In this document: one piece after another, positions 1 through 9,600 of the stretch | Position numbering within the stretch: the first letter of the stretch is position 1 | How the letters are laid out: each line of letters begins with the position of its first letter | Assembly (NCBI GenBank): GCA_039029535.1 | Contig: JBCCFW010000107.1 | Coordinates: 1 to 24,634 of the forward strand | Length of the DNA: 24,634 nucleotides | Direction: 5' to 3' | Source: JBCCFW01 sp039029535 | GTDB taxonomy: Bacteria > Acidobacteriota > JBCCFW01 | Translations under genes and position numbers: made by a program | Notes under the pieces: generated by a model | Seen by the model: the letters and a program-made list of their open reading frames with translations, nothing else | Told to the model about the DNA's origin: nothing | Databases searched by the model: none

Positions 1-1284
1 GCCGGCGAGGCAGACCCGCCGCGGGTCGAGCGGCTGATGACGCGACAGGTAGGCCCAGGCCCGCTCGATGGCGACGGTCATCGTGCCCAGGTCGGCGGCG
101 AAGCTGTCACCCCAGAACCAATAGCCTCCGTTGCCCAGGTCGGGGGCGACCGAGCGATGCAGCGGTTCGAGCACGACGATGGCGGCCTCGTCGCCCAGCC
201 GGTTCTTCCAGAGGTCGAGACCGTCGCCGGCGGTGAAGCCGTCGTCGGAGAGCCAGATGAGCAGTGGCACCGGCTTCTCGGGCGAGGCGCTCTTCGGCAG
301 GTGGAAGCGGTAGTCGACCGGGCGCGAGACCGACACCGACCACTTGCCGTCCCGAACGTCGCTGGCCCGCGACTCGGCGAAGACGACCCAGTCGGCCACG
401 GGCGGCCCCGACGGATCGGCGACCGCGGGATGACTCGTCGGCTGGACGGCGATCGTGAGCACGCGGGCGTCGGGCTTGCGGGTCTTCAACTGGTGAACCG
501 TGCCGTCCCAGTAGTTGCTGTGGAAGCTCCCGTTGACGTGCAGCACCAGGTGACCGGGGTGGGTGTCGAGGGCGTCGGCGCAGGTCTCGCCCATGGTGTT
601 GTCCCACAACGACTGCGTGGACGTCAGGCGGTCGTCGTCGGCGGACGGGGTCATCCCCACGTGACCGCGGATGGCGTTGTCCACGCGCTCCCAGTAGGCC
701 GGCGTGTTCGGGTGCAGCTCCCGTGGCGCCTGTCGCGCCTCGCTGCCCTCGAGCGCGTCGAGCACGGCCTCACCCTCCATCCGCATCCGGCGTAGCAGCG
801 GCCTCGGGAAGTTGGACGCCATGACCGGCGCGCCCGCCTTCCTTGCCGTCTCGATGAGGCCGCGGTAGGCCGTGCGGTAGTTGCGCCAGGGGCGAGCCCG
901 TTCCAGGAAAGTCGTCTCGTCGATGCTGCCGTGCAGGTAAGCGTCGAGGTCGTCCTGAACGTCACGCTCGAACATCTCGAGCGCCAGCACGACCTTCCCG
1001 GAGCGCCGCTCGAGGAGTCCCTCGAAGATCGCCTGCTCGACGCGGTGCGTCGTCTCGTCGTCGTGGGTCTCTCCGAGGAAGACGACGTCGGCCCGTGTCA
1101 GGGAATCGAGGAGCTGGTCGAGGCTGCGGACCTCGCCGCTGCGACCGTCTCGGATCGAGATGGCGCGCTCGAGCGGGGGAGCGGCCCAGGGGGAGTCGTC
1201 GGGTGCCGAGCCCGGAGGGACGGGAGCGACGAGCAGGGCGAGGAGAGGGAGGAGAGCTGCGCGACGGAGCCGGGACGACAGCAC
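1..1284 (-). CDS. Secreted ChaN-like (haem-binding family) protein fused to alpha/beta-hydrolase-like domain; 3' end outside window
   Basis: 428 codons are visible; the gene runs off the left edge. The start is GTG at 1284. An in-frame TAG lies 11 codons upstream and a GGAG ribosome site sits just before the start. Residues 1-27 look like a Sec signal peptide (RR, then a Leu/Ala-rich stretch). Residues 60-285 match the ChaN/PF04187 pattern: VFLGETHDD (68-76) with a following His, ALEMFERDVQ (101-110), RPWRNYRTAY (131-140), SNFPRP (157-162), and the late Gln-x-x-x-Asp and GSFHSN (252-257) elements. The family includes the iron-regulated haem-binding lipoprotein ChaN. From about residue 318 a second, hydrolase-like domain begins (PLLIWLSDDG at 340-349). 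The window ends at VCLAG, where a GxSxG nucleophile elbow would be expected. No lipobox Cys is seen. Function is inferred from the family; the exact reaction is unknown. Confidence 0.8.
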   Translation of the reverse strand, partial: MLSSRLRRAALLPLLALLVAPVPPGSAPDDSPWAAPPLERAISIRDGRSGEVRSLDQLLDSLTRADVVFLGETHDDETTHRVEQAIFEGLLERRSGKVVLALEMFERDVQDDLDAYLHGSIDETTFLERARPWRNYRTAYRGLIETARKAGAPVMASNFPRPLLRRMRMEGEAVLDALEGSEARQAPRELHPNTPAYWERVDNAIRGHVGMTPSADDDRLTSTQSLWDNTMGETCADALDTHPGHLVLHVNGSFHSNYWDGTVHQLKTRKPDARVLTIAVQPTSHPAVADPSGPPVADWVVFAESRASDVRDGKWSVSVSRPVDYRFHLPKSASPEKPVPLLIWLSDDGFTAGDGLDLWKNRLGDEAAIVVLEPLHRSVAPDLGNGGYWFWGDSFAADLGTMTVAIERAWAYLSRHQPLDPRRVCLAG

Positions 1285-1352
1285 GGGGAGATCTCCGAAG
1301 AGGGGGAAGCTGCCAGGCTATCAGTCGGGATCCGCGCGGCGAGTGAGATCCG

Positions 1353-3386
1353 TCAGGTCGTCTTGGCCAGGCTCTCGGTGGCTCCGGCGCCGACCGGCTC
1401 GGACGACGTCTCGCCGATGGGCAGGCGCACGGTGAAAGTCGTCCCTTTCCCGAGCTCGCTGGTGAAGTCGAGCTGACCGCCGTGACCGTGCACGACCGTG
1501 TTGTGGATGAGCGCGAGCCCTTGACCCGAGCCCTTGCCGACGTCCTTGGTCGTGAAGAACGGGTCGAAGATGCGCCCGCGGATCTCCTCGGGGATGCCAG
1601 TGCCGGTGTCACCGACCTCGATGACGACCTCGTCACCCTCCCGACGGGTGCGGATGTCGATGCGCCCGCGTCCGCCGGTCTCGCGCACGCGATCCTCGAC
1701 GGCATGAGCCGCGTTGACGATCAGGTTCAGGACCACCTGGTTGACGTCGCCGAGCAGGCACTCCACCGGTGGGATCGATCCGAGCTCGAGCTCGACCTCG
1801 GCGACGTCCTTGTACTCGCTGCGGGCGACGGCGAGCGTCGTCTGGATCGCCTCGTTGAGATCGTGCGGGGCCTTGGTGGTCGCGCCGGGGTGCGAGAAGC
1901 GCTTCATCGCCTGGACGATCTCGGAGACGCGAGCCACCCCATCGATGGCGCGCTCGAGGGCGCGGGGGATCTCCTCGTCGAGGAACTCGACGTCGGCTTC
2001 CTCCTCCGCCTCGGTCAGTCGCGCGAGCAGGTCAGCCACGCGCTCGTCGTCGGCGACCGTCCGTCGCAGCTCGCCTTGCAGCTCGGCGATGGTCGCGCGC
2101 TCGCCCAGCGCCTCCTGCAGGAAGTGAACGGTGTCCGACATGAACTGGATCGGCGTGTTGATCTCGTGTGCGATGCCGGCGGCGAGCTGACCCACCGACT
2201 CGAGCTTCTGTGCCTGGCGGAGCTGGCTCTCGATCGTCACGCGCTCGGTGACGTCCTGGCCCAGCAGCACGCAGCCGTGCCGACCGCCGGTGTCCGTGTG
2301 GACGGGGTTGAGCGTCACGCCGAGGAAACGGTTGCGCCCTTCGTCGTCGGTGAACGGGAGCTCGTCGAAACGAGCCGAGCTCGCCGAGCGGACCGCGGCG
2401 ATCAGCTCGTCGAAGACCTCGTCGTCACGCCACTCGATGCCGCAGTCGTCGAGACGACAGCCCATGGCGTCGGTGGCCGAGATGCCGAAGATCTCCTCGG
2501 CCACCGCGTTCCAGCGGAGGATGCGGCCGTCTTCACCGAGTCGCACGAGCACCGCCGAGATCGACGTGACGAGCTCCTCCGTCTCGACGCGACGGGTCTC
2601 CACCCGTTCGAGCGCCGACTCGAGGCTGGCGACCAGGCAGGACACGCTGGAAGTGAGCTGCCGCACTTCCTGCGGACCCTCGGGGCGGAGTCGAAACGGT
2701 GCCTCGCCCCCGAGCGCCTCGACGGCAGCGGAGGTCAAGGACTGGAGGGGACGGTTGAGGGTGACGACCGTCCACCTCCACGAGCCGACCACCAGGGTCA
2801 CGTAGACGAGACCACCGAGCCAGCTGAGCTGCGTGAGCAGGCGACGTCGCTCCTCGAGCCGGAGGCTCTCCTCGTCGGCGCGTCGGCGGACCTCGGTGGT
2901 CAGGGTGTCGAGCGCGAGGATGAGCGGACCCGAGAGCGTGTCCACCTCGGTGATGACTCGGTCGAGCCTTTGTTGCCGGTCGGGCCCGGTGAGCGTCGAG
3001 GAGTCGACGACCCGGCGTCCGATCTCGACGACGTGGTGCTCGAGTTGGCGGAGCTCCTCCTGGTTGAGGCTGCAGAGGGGCGCCGTGGCCAGCTCCTTCA
3101 GGCTCGTCGTGATCTCCTCGGTCTGAGAGCCCGCGGCGTCGGCGTGGTACGACGACGCGTTCAAGACGAGGTCGCAGGTCAAGAACCAGGAGGCGATGCG
3201 TTGCTCCAACGCGTCGATGTCACGGAGGGTGAGGGAGCTCGCGCCGACCTCCCGGCCGTCGCGATCGATCGAGCGGTGTCCGGCCGCGATGCCGAAGGCG
3301 AGCAGCAAGCCGCCGATGGAGCAGGCGACGACCAGCACCGTCACGTGGTGACGAATGGCCAGGTTGCGCAGGCGTTTCGTGCTCAT
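1353..3386 (-). CDS. Membrane PAS sensor histidine kinase (orphan)
   Basis: 677 aa from ATG 3386, with a GAAGG ribosome site. A longer frame to 3482 would overlap the upstream gene and adds a non-conserved leader, so I chose the shorter start. Order: TM1 (about 13-36); periplasmic helical sensor (about 37-185) with two cysteines (about 71 and 105); TM2 (187-208); linker; PAS domain (about 269-380); dimerisation/phosphoacceptor H-box GIAHEINTP with His407; long acidic insert; HATPase_c with N-box VLNLIVNAAHA (Asn558), G1 box DTGTGIPEE (about 593-601), F-box DPFFTTK (608-614) and G2 box GSGQGLALI (619-627). All catalytic boxes are intact, so it should autophosphorylate on His. No response regulator is next to it, so its partner lies elsewhere. 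It is the last gene of a tight unit with the secreted protein and the barrel protein, which may feed its sensor. Confidence 0.93.
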   Translation of the reverse strand: MSTKRLRNLAIRHHVTVLVVACSIGGLLLAFGIAAGHRSIDRDGREVGASSLTLRDIDALEQRIASWFLTCDLVLNASSYHADAAGSQTEEITTSLKELATAPLCSLNQEELRQLEHHVVEIGRRVVDSSTLTGPDRQQRLDRVITEVDTLSGPLILALDTLTTEVRRRADEESLRLEERRRLLTQLSWLGGLVYVTLVVGSWRWTVVTLNRPLQSLTSAAVEALGGEAPFRLRPEGPQEVRQLTSSVSCLVASLESALERVETRRVETEELVTSISAVLVRLGEDGRILRWNAVAEEIFGISATDAMGCRLDDCGIEWRDDEVFDELIAAVRSASSARFDELPFTDDEGRNRFLGVTLNPVHTDTGGRHGCVLLGQDVTERVTIESQLRQAQKLESVGQLAAGIAHEINTPIQFMSDTVHFLQEALGERATIAELQGELRRTVADDERVADLLARLTEAEEEADVEFLDEEIPRALERAIDGVARVSEIVQAMKRFSHPGATTKAPHDLNEAIQTTLAVARSEYKDVAEVELELGSIPPVECLLGDVNQVVLNLIVNAAHAVEDRVRETGGRGRIDIRTRREGDEVVIEVGDTGTGIPEEIRGRIFDPFFTTKDVGKGSGQGLALIHNTVVHGHGGQLDFTSELGKGTTFTVRLPIGETSSEPVGAGATESLAKTT

Positions 3387-3408
3387 GGTCGGTGCCTTCG
3401 AGTGAGGG

Positions 3409-4434
3409 TCAGCTTCGGACGCCCAGGAGACGGGCGAGCGCGACGAGCCGACCGTGCTGCCAGGAAGGGCTCTCGAGGGCATGCGACGCGCCGGCGGGAG
3501 GCACGACCACGGGAGCGTCGCCGGTGGTGACGCTCCACAACTCCTGATGCGTCGCCTCCTCGCCGTCGTTGCGCAGTCCCACGACGAGGCCGAGCGTGCG
3601 GCCGGTCTCGTCGAGAGCGCGGACCACCGCGGTGGTCACGCCGGTCGACCCGAGCGGCTCGGGTGCTGCGCCCGTCGGTGAGGCGACGCGGAGCTCGTCC
3701 AGGTCGGGGGCGGGCAGGCGTTCGAGCTCGTGGGCCCCGGGGAAGTCGCGGACGGCCCGGCCCTCCATCCGGAGAAAGCGCAGGTCGTCCTCCCAGACCG
3801 CACCGGTGACCACGCTGGTCTTGAGCGCGCAGCGCAGCACGGCGGCGGCGAGGGGGCGAGCCCTCTCGGGGACATCGAGACGGTCCGTCTCGATCGCGTC
3901 GCCGTCGGGGGTGAGGAGCTGGGCGATCTCATCGAGACGCTTGCCCATGATCTGCTGGCGGAAGGCATCCGCTTCGATCGTCCGCCGGGCCGGGTCACGA
4001 CAGCGCTGCAGCCGGAAGTCGACGATGCGGAGGTCGAAGTCCAGGGCCCAGGCCATCTCCACGAGGCCCCAGCGCCCCTTCTCGGAGCGGACGTGGACGA
4101 GACCCAGCGGCTGGATGTCGTCGAGCACGGCGTAGAGGGTGTGACGACCGAGCTCGTTGAAGTGGGGTTGGAAGGAGAGCGTCGTCTCGACCTGACGACG
4201 GGCCGCGTCGCCCACGGTGCGGACGAGCGAGCGGTAGTCGGTCGCCTCGGGGTAGAGCTCGTGGATCTCGCGGACGGGATCGCGCAGGGCGCAGTAGGCC
4301 TGGGAGTGAGCGGGGGTCGGGATGCTCGTCACGAGACCGGCGACGACGAGGAGAAGCCCGAGCCGTCGCCGATGGCGCGAGCGCTTGGGTCGAGCGGTCC
4401 GAGGAGAGACGAGAGCGCGAAGACGTGAGGTCAT
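3409..4434 (-). CDS. Secreted protein of unknown function, possible FMN_bind-like fold
   Basis: 341 aa. The ATG at 4434 is preceded by GAGGA, which overlaps the stop of the upstream barrel gene (9 bp between genes), so the two are probably coupled. A very basic N-terminus (RPKRSRHRRR) leads into a hydrophobic segment (about 25-38) and a likely signal-peptidase site near AHSQA (42-46). The mature protein starts with YCALRDP and contains HTLYAVLDD, LGLVHVRSEKGRWGLVEMAWAL and RLQRCRDPARR. The aromatic/glycine strand pattern recalls FMN_bind (NqrC/NosR-type) modules, but I see no clear S(G)AT flavin-attachment motif. A redox role is therefore only a suggestion. The C-terminal third (about 240-341) looks like a separate beta-rich or disordered tail. 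Acting in the periplasm next to a sensor kinase, it could be that kinase's accessory ligand-binding protein. Confidence 0.72.
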   Translation of the reverse strand: MTSRLRALVSPRTARPKRSRHRRRLGLLLVVAGLVTSIPTPAHSQAYCALRDPVREIHELYPEATDYRSLVRTVGDAARRQVETTLSFQPHFNELGRHTLYAVLDDIQPLGLVHVRSEKGRWGLVEMAWALDFDLRIVDFRLQRCRDPARRTIEADAFRQQIMGKRLDEIAQLLTPDGDAIETDRLDVPERARPLAAAVLRCALKTSVVTGAVWEDDLRFLRMEGRAVRDFPGAHELERLPAPDLDELRVASPTGAAPEPLGSTGVTTAVVRALDETGRTLGLVVGLRNDGEEATHQELWSVTTGDAPVVVPPAGASHALESPSWQHGRLVALARLLGVRS

Positions 4435-4443
4435 GACGGTTCC

Positions 4444-5580
4444 TCAGAAGCGATGACGGACTTGAGTGCTGAGGACGGCTCCGCGCGGTCCATCGCCGAA
4501 GCTCGTCAGGTTCTGGGTGACCTGAGCCGACAGGGCCCAGTGACGCCCGACGCTGCGACGCAGGCCGAGCACGAGGGACACGTCGTCCACCCAGCCTCGG
4601 GAGAAGTCCTGGAAGAAGGCCTGCCCGCGGACGTGGACCATCAACTTCTCGGCCGGTCCCCGCCAGTCGAGCTCGAGCAGGGCGTTGACGACGTCTTGCT
4701 CACGGTCGCGCCCGACCGACAGCTCGCCGAGCCAGGTCAGCGAGCGGACGTCGCGGCGAACGTCGACGCCGAAGCGCGTGCGCCGCAAGGTCGTGCCGAC
4801 GTCGGGGGCGGCGTCCGCGTCGGCGCGGCCGGCACGCCAGGTCGCGATGGCTCCGGGGTTGGCGACCTCGCCGTGGAAGGCGGACACGCCGAGCACGAGG
4901 TTGCGGTCGGTCGGAGTGCTCACCCGGGCGGTGAGCGCGAAGGGATCGTCGCGGTCGAAGTACTCGTTGCCGCTGCCACGGGTCAGGGTGAGCTCGTAGC
5001 TCAGGGCCGGGAGCCGTCCGTGGACGCCGACTCCCCAGTCGGCCTTCACGCCGAGGTTGCGACCGTGGTTGAAGTCGCGCAGCGTCCCGTTCGTGTTGAT
5101 CGAGTGCTCGAGACCATAGGGCAGCTCGACGTGTCCGAGCCGGATGTTGAAGCCGCCACGGCTCAGGCTGGTGATGTCGAGCCGGACGATCCGGTAGACC
5201 AGCTCCCAGTCGTCCTCGTCTTCGAAGAAGGGCGGTCGCTTGACGGCATCGTCGAGCTTGGTGAGGTAGGTCTGGACGAGGAGCGTGCCCCAGTCGCCTC
5301 GTCGTCCGCCGAAGACACGGTGCAAGTCGAGCCCGAGCGCGTGGACGCCGGAGAAGGCGTCGCTGTTCGTGGCGTAGTTGGCGCGCGAGCTCGTGTCGAG
5401 GGTCAGTCGCAACCCCTGCCGTCGCTGAAGACCCGTGAGCCAACCGTCACGAGACGGGGCCGCCTCGTCGAGAACGAGACGAGCTTCGGCAGGTGTCGGC
5501 TCGGCGTGGGCGGCCGTCGACGGGAGGACGGCCAGCGTGAGCGCGAGGAGGGCGCGAGGCAGGATGGACGGACCCGACAT
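4444..5580 (-). CDS. Outer-membrane beta-barrel protein, porin-like
   Basis: 378 aa from ATG 5580, with an AGGGA ribosome site. Residues 1-26 form a standard signal peptide ending AHA|E. The rest is rich in alternating polar/hydrophobic strands with aromatic girdles, for example GLRLTLDTSSRANYATN, GFNIRLGHVELPYGLEHS and WALSAQVTQNLTSFGD. The protein ends in VRHRF, and a C-terminal Phe is the usual BAM-recognition ending of Gram-negative outer-membrane barrels. Length and the GHVELPYG-type strand resemble phosphate-selective or anion porins (OprO/P-like), but I cannot assign a substrate. There is no plug domain or TonB box, so it is not a TonB-dependent receptor. It is the first gene of the three-gene unit with the secreted protein and histidine kinase. 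Confidence 0.8.
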   Translation of the reverse strand: MSGPSILPRALLALTLAVLPSTAAHAEPTPAEARLVLDEAAPSRDGWLTGLQRRQGLRLTLDTSSRANYATNSDAFSGVHALGLDLHRVFGGRRGDWGTLLVQTYLTKLDDAVKRPPFFEDEDDWELVYRIVRLDITSLSRGGFNIRLGHVELPYGLEHSINTNGTLRDFNHGRNLGVKADWGVGVHGRLPALSYELTLTRGSGNEYFDRDDPFALTARVSTPTDRNLVLGVSAFHGEVANPGAIATWRAGRADADAAPDVGTTLRRTRFGVDVRRDVRSLTWLGELSVGRDREQDVVNALLELDWRGPAEKLMVHVRGQAFFQDFSRGWVDDVSLVLGLRRSVGRHWALSAQVTQNLTSFGDGPRGAVLSTQVRHRF

Positions 5581-5707
5581 GGTGCATGTCCCTGGAGCGA
5601 TGTCAGCGGGAGGCGATCCGCGAGCTCGCCGACACGAGGGTCGCGAGCACGCTCTCCGTAACTGTCGGATCGACGCTCCAGCTCATGAGGGCCGGAGCGC
5701 AGGCGGC
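5581..5707. other. Intergenic gap, 127 bp, probable promoter region of the barrel/kinase unit
   Basis: This lies between two minus-strand genes. I see no ORF with a plausible ribosome site. The barrel gene's AGGGA ribosome site lies at its right-hand start. No convincing -35/-10 pair and no strong hairpin were found by eye. The promoter of the three-gene unit most likely lies here by position only. Confidence 0.3.
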
Positions 5708-6553
5708 TCAGCTCGGGGCCAGGCGGGCGGCGAGCGCTCGACCGATGGCGAGGACCTCGTCGCGATCGGGCAACGACTCCTGAAGCGAATCGGGTAACGC
5801 GTCGAGACCGAGGGCGCAGCCGGCGACCTGGCCGGCGATGGCGGGGATGGTGTCGGCGTCCTCGCTGAGCTCGACGAGTCGATGGAGAGTGGGCTCGAAG
5901 CTGTCGCGGAGCATCGCGTCCGCGCCGAGGAGCGCGAGCGGCACGGTGTCGGCGGTCCAGCCCGACGAACCCAGGGCGGCGGCCTCGGGCAGGTCGTGCG
6001 GACGCGCCGTCAGCACGCGCAGCCGATCGCGCGTTACCGAGTCGGGGAGGGCCTCGGCGAGGGCGGCGAGCCAGGAGGAGCGTGGCCGGGGCTCGTCGAG
6101 CACGTGACGGACGGCGAGCACGACCGCGAGCGCGCCGACGTACGCCTCGTCGTGATGATGGGTGATGCGAGCGAGGTCGCGGAGGGACTGTCGGTCCAGG
6201 TCGTCACTCGGATCGAGCACGAAGCCGAGAGGTGCCGCGCGCATGGCCGCACCGTTGCCCGCCGCGCGCTCGCCGCGAGCACCGGCCGAGGCCCAGTGCG
6301 CGCCGGCTTCGAGGTCCATCAGGGCCTTGGCCGTGCTCGAGCCGAGACCGACGAGGCGTCGCTGCGTGAACCACTGAACGAAGCGCTCGGCGACTCGTGC
6401 AGGCTGGGGTCGTCCAGGGCCGTCGAGTGCCTCGCAGGTCGCGAGGCTGAGCTGCGTGTCGTCGGAGAGGCTGAGACGACCGCGTTCGACGACGCCGCCG
6501 ACGGCATCGCCGATCGCTCCGCCGACGAGACAACCCAGAAGAGCGGACTTCAT
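5708..6553 (-). CDS. ADP-ribosylglycohydrolase family protein (DraG-like)
   Basis: 281 aa, ATG at 6553, with AGGA eight bases upstream. The full family signature is present in order: GGAIGDAVGG (11-20), the metal-binding SDDT (30-33), GNGAAMRAAPLG (99-110), ITHHHDEA (130-137), and a C-terminal SEDADTIPAIAGQVAG (230-245) with Asp232 and Asp234. Family members hydrolyse ADP-ribose from arginine or other acceptors, or cleave related substrates such as ADP-ribosyl-arginine, using two Mg ions. The usual GGDTD motif is SEDADT here, keeping the acidic ligands. It is predicted cytosolic, with no signal peptide. No ADP-ribosyltransferase is visible nearby, so the substrate cannot be deduced. It is transcribed away from the kinase genes. 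Confidence 0.92.
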   Translation of the reverse strand: MKSALLGCLVGGAIGDAVGGVVERGRLSLSDDTQLSLATCEALDGPGRPQPARVAERFVQWFTQRRLVGLGSSTAKALMDLEAGAHWASAGARGERAAGNGAAMRAAPLGFVLDPSDDLDRQSLRDLARITHHHDEAYVGALAVVLAVRHVLDEPRPRSSWLAALAEALPDSVTRDRLRVLTARPHDLPEAAALGSSGWTADTVPLALLGADAMLRDSFEPTLHRLVELSEDADTIPAIAGQVAGCALGLDALPDSLQESLPDRDEVLAIGRALAARLAPS

Positions 6554-6627
6554 GAACGCGATCCTCGCACGGGCACGGTGGGGAGCGAATCCGGTCGAGC
6601 TGCACGAGGCTCATGAATCGCTCGGGC

Positions 6628-6633
6628 TAGACT
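6628..6633 (+). promoter_or_regulatory. Candidate -10 element (TAGACT) before first kinase gene
   Basis: TAGACT sits 29 bp before the GTG start, leaving a short leader with an ACGGAG ribosome site. A similar TAGAAT precedes the second kinase gene. No good -35 hexamer is seen, so this rests on the -10 alone. Confidence 0.35.
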
Positions 6634-6662
6634 TCCTCGAGCTCGAGCGAACGGAGCCCGGC

Positions 6663-9600
6663 GTGCCCCACCCCGACAAGCCCACCGACGGCTCGGAAGC
6701 GCCGACCCAGGTCGGGGCCCGGTCGGGATCCGGGCCGGCCAGTCCCCTCGAGCCGGGTCATCGTCTGGGTCGCTACCTCGTCGAGGACGAGGTCGGACGG
6801 GGTGGCATGGGCGTCGTCTGGCGCGCCGTCGACGAGAGACTCGGACGACGCGTCGCTCTCAAGACGATGGGAGACCGCCTGGCCACCCAGACCGGGGGGC
6901 TCCCGCGCTTCGAGCGTGAGGCCCGGCTGCTCGCTGGTCTCAACCACTCCAACATCGCCACCGTTCACGACCTCGTCCTGCGAGCGGGGAGCCCCGTCCT
7001 GGTCATGGAGCTCCTCGAGGGCGAGAACCTGGCGTCGCGTCTGAGCAAGGGCCGACTCGGCTTGCAAGAGACGCTGCGGGTCGGTGTTCAGGTCGCCGCG
7101 GCTCTCGAGGCCGCTCACGGTCAGGGCATCGTTCATCGGGACCTCAAGCCGGCCAACATCCAGCTCCTGCCCTCTGGCGTCGTTAAGGTCGTCGACTTCG
7201 GGCTCGCCTTGGCCTGGGCCGATGACGCGCCGCCGCCCGAACGCATCGAGGGGACGCCGGGCTACATGAGCCCTGAGCAGGCGCGGGGTGAGGCAGTCGA
7301 CTTCCGGAGCGACCTCTTCTCCCTCGGGCTCGTCCTGCACGACTGCTTGCTCGGACACCTGGTCGAAGTCGGTGAGGGAGCCTACCCATCGGTCCACTGG
7401 CCGCTTGAAGACGCGACCCCGCAGTCCGTGCGAGACCTCGTCGAAGCGTGCCTGAGCGGGCGTCCCGACCAGCGTCCCGCCGACGCGAGCACCGTCCACG
7501 CCGTGCTGCTGAGCGAGCTCGCGGGCGAGCAGTCGGTGCCTTCGGTCGTGCATCGTCGCTCCTTCGTGCCGCACGAGCGGGATGTCTTCGTCGGACGCGA
7601 GCTCGAGCTCCGCGACCTGGCCAGCAGCTTCGATGAAGGAGCACGCTTGCTCACGCTGCTCGGTCCCGGGGGCGTCGGCAAGACCCGACTCGCGATCCGA
7701 CATGCCCACGACGTCCGCGAGGGTCTGGTCGGCGGCGCCTGGTTCTGCGACCTGTCGGAGGCCCGCGATCTCGAGGGGATCACCCGTGCCGTGGCCGCCG
7801 CCCTCGACCTGCGGCTGGGGAGCGGGGATGGCTGCGACCAGCTCGGTCACGCCCTCGCCCGACGCGGTCCCTGCCTGGTGATCCTCGACAACTTCGAGCA
7901 GGTGAGCGCGCAGGCCGAAGACACGCTGGGACGCTGGCTCGACCGCGCATCCGAGGCCCGCTTCCTCGTCACCAGCCGGGTGCTCCTGGGCGTGACGGGG
8001 GAGAGGATCGTGCCGGTCGAGCCCTTGCCGATCGCCGAAGGAGGTGTCGAGCTCTTCGTCTCGCGTGCTGCCGCCATGCGACCGGGCTTCGCGCTCACCG
8101 ACGAGAACCGCGACGACGTCGCCACGATCGTCGAGCTCCTCGACGGCTTGCCCCTGGCCATCGAGCTCGCGGCCGCCCGGACGCGGGTGCTCGGCCCGAG
8201 ACAGGTCGCGGAGCGTCTGAAGAGCCGGCTCTCGTTCCTGTCTGGCCAGTCGGGGGCGCGGGCTCAGCAGGCCACCTTGCGTGATGCCTTCGACTGGTCG
8301 TGGGACCTGCTGCGACCCTGGGAGCGTGCGGCGCTCGCTCAGTGCTCCGTCTTCGAGGGGCGCTTCCCGCTGACGGCGGCCGAGGAGGTCGTCGACCTGA
8401 CGGCCTGGACCGAGGCACCGGCGGTGCTCGACGTCGTTCAGTCTCTCGTCGACCAGAGCCTGCTGCGGAGCTGGTCGTCCGAGGCCTTCGAGGCTGCGCC
8501 GCAGTTCGGGTGGCTCGTGAGCCTCCGCGAGCACGCGATGGAGAAGCTCTCCGACCCGTCGTCGATGGACGACGGCGTGGGAGGACCGTCGGCGCGGGAA
8601 GCGGCCCTCCTCCGTCACGGTCGTCATCACGCGGGCCTGGGTGACGAGAGGCTTCTCGAGTCTCTCGAGCACGAAGCGAGCCTGGCGCGACGACGTGAGC
8701 TCGTGTCGCGACTCGACGACCTGGTCATCGCCTGTCGTCGGGCCCTGAAGCGGGGTGACGCGGACACCGCCGTCGCGACGCACGCGGCGGCCAGCCTGGC
8801 CTTCCGGATGGTCGGCTCCGTGGAGGCGGCCCTCCGCCTCGGCGAGAGGGTCGTCGCCTTGCCGGGCCTGGCGGGCGCTGGGCGGGGACGAACGCTCGAG
8901 CTGCTGGCCATCGCCCTCAACCTGAACGGCAAGGCGCTCGATGCGCGGCCGTTGCTCGCGGAGTCGTTGGACCTGGCCCGAGACCTGGGTGACCGTCGGG
9001 CGGAGTCCCGTCGACTGCGCCATCTCGGGCATGCGGAGCAGCTCGTCGGTCGGCCCGTCGAGGCGAGGGCGTTCTTCGAGGAGGCGATCGCGGTGGCGCG
9101 CGCGGAGGACGAGGACCTGCTCGAGGCCGCGGCGCTCGAGCGTCTCGGCAGCCTCGACATGAACCAGGGCTTCGGCGACCGGGCGCGACGTTCGCTCGAG
9201 GCGGCGTTGGTCATCGCGCGTCGACGAGGAGAGCGACGCTTCGAGGCCTCGGTGCTCACCAACCTGGCGGGCGTCACCGGCTACGAGGACCGCGTCCTGG
9301 CGAGAGAGCTCTACCTGGAAGCCCTGCGCATCTTGGACGAGGAAGACGACCGGCTCCGTCACGTGGCCGTGCTCGGCAATCTCGCCGGGATGGCGGCAGC
9401 GGACGGACGCCCCGAAGAGGCCGAGGACTTCCTGAAGCGGGGCCTCGACCTCGCGCGCGACTGCGGGATGCGTCGCTTCGAGGGCAAGCTCCTCCTTGCC
9501 GCATCCGGCCAGGCGCTCGTGCAGGCGCGCTTCGACGAGGCTCGTGAGTGTCTCAGCGAGGCGCTGGCGATCGCGGGCGAGGTCGGTGATCGCATGCTCA

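Noticed and set aside
37..795. Plus-strand frame at the left edge
   Set aside because: It lies opposite the ChaN-like gene, which reads through the window edge with clear family motifs.
1482..3530. Long plus-strand frame opposite the histidine kinase
   Set aside because: The minus strand carries all histidine-kinase boxes. The plus-strand translation is repetitive Asp/Glu/Arg/Leu with no motif.
4444..5580. Barrel protein as a TonB-dependent receptor
   Set aside because: At 378 aa it is too short, and it has no plug domain or TonB box.
6456..6662. Upstream extension of kinase 1 to ATG 6552 or 6456
   Set aside because: It would overlap the start of the divergent ADP-ribosylglycohydrolase gene, and the extra residues have no counterpart in the paralogue. 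GTG 6663 has a ribosome site.
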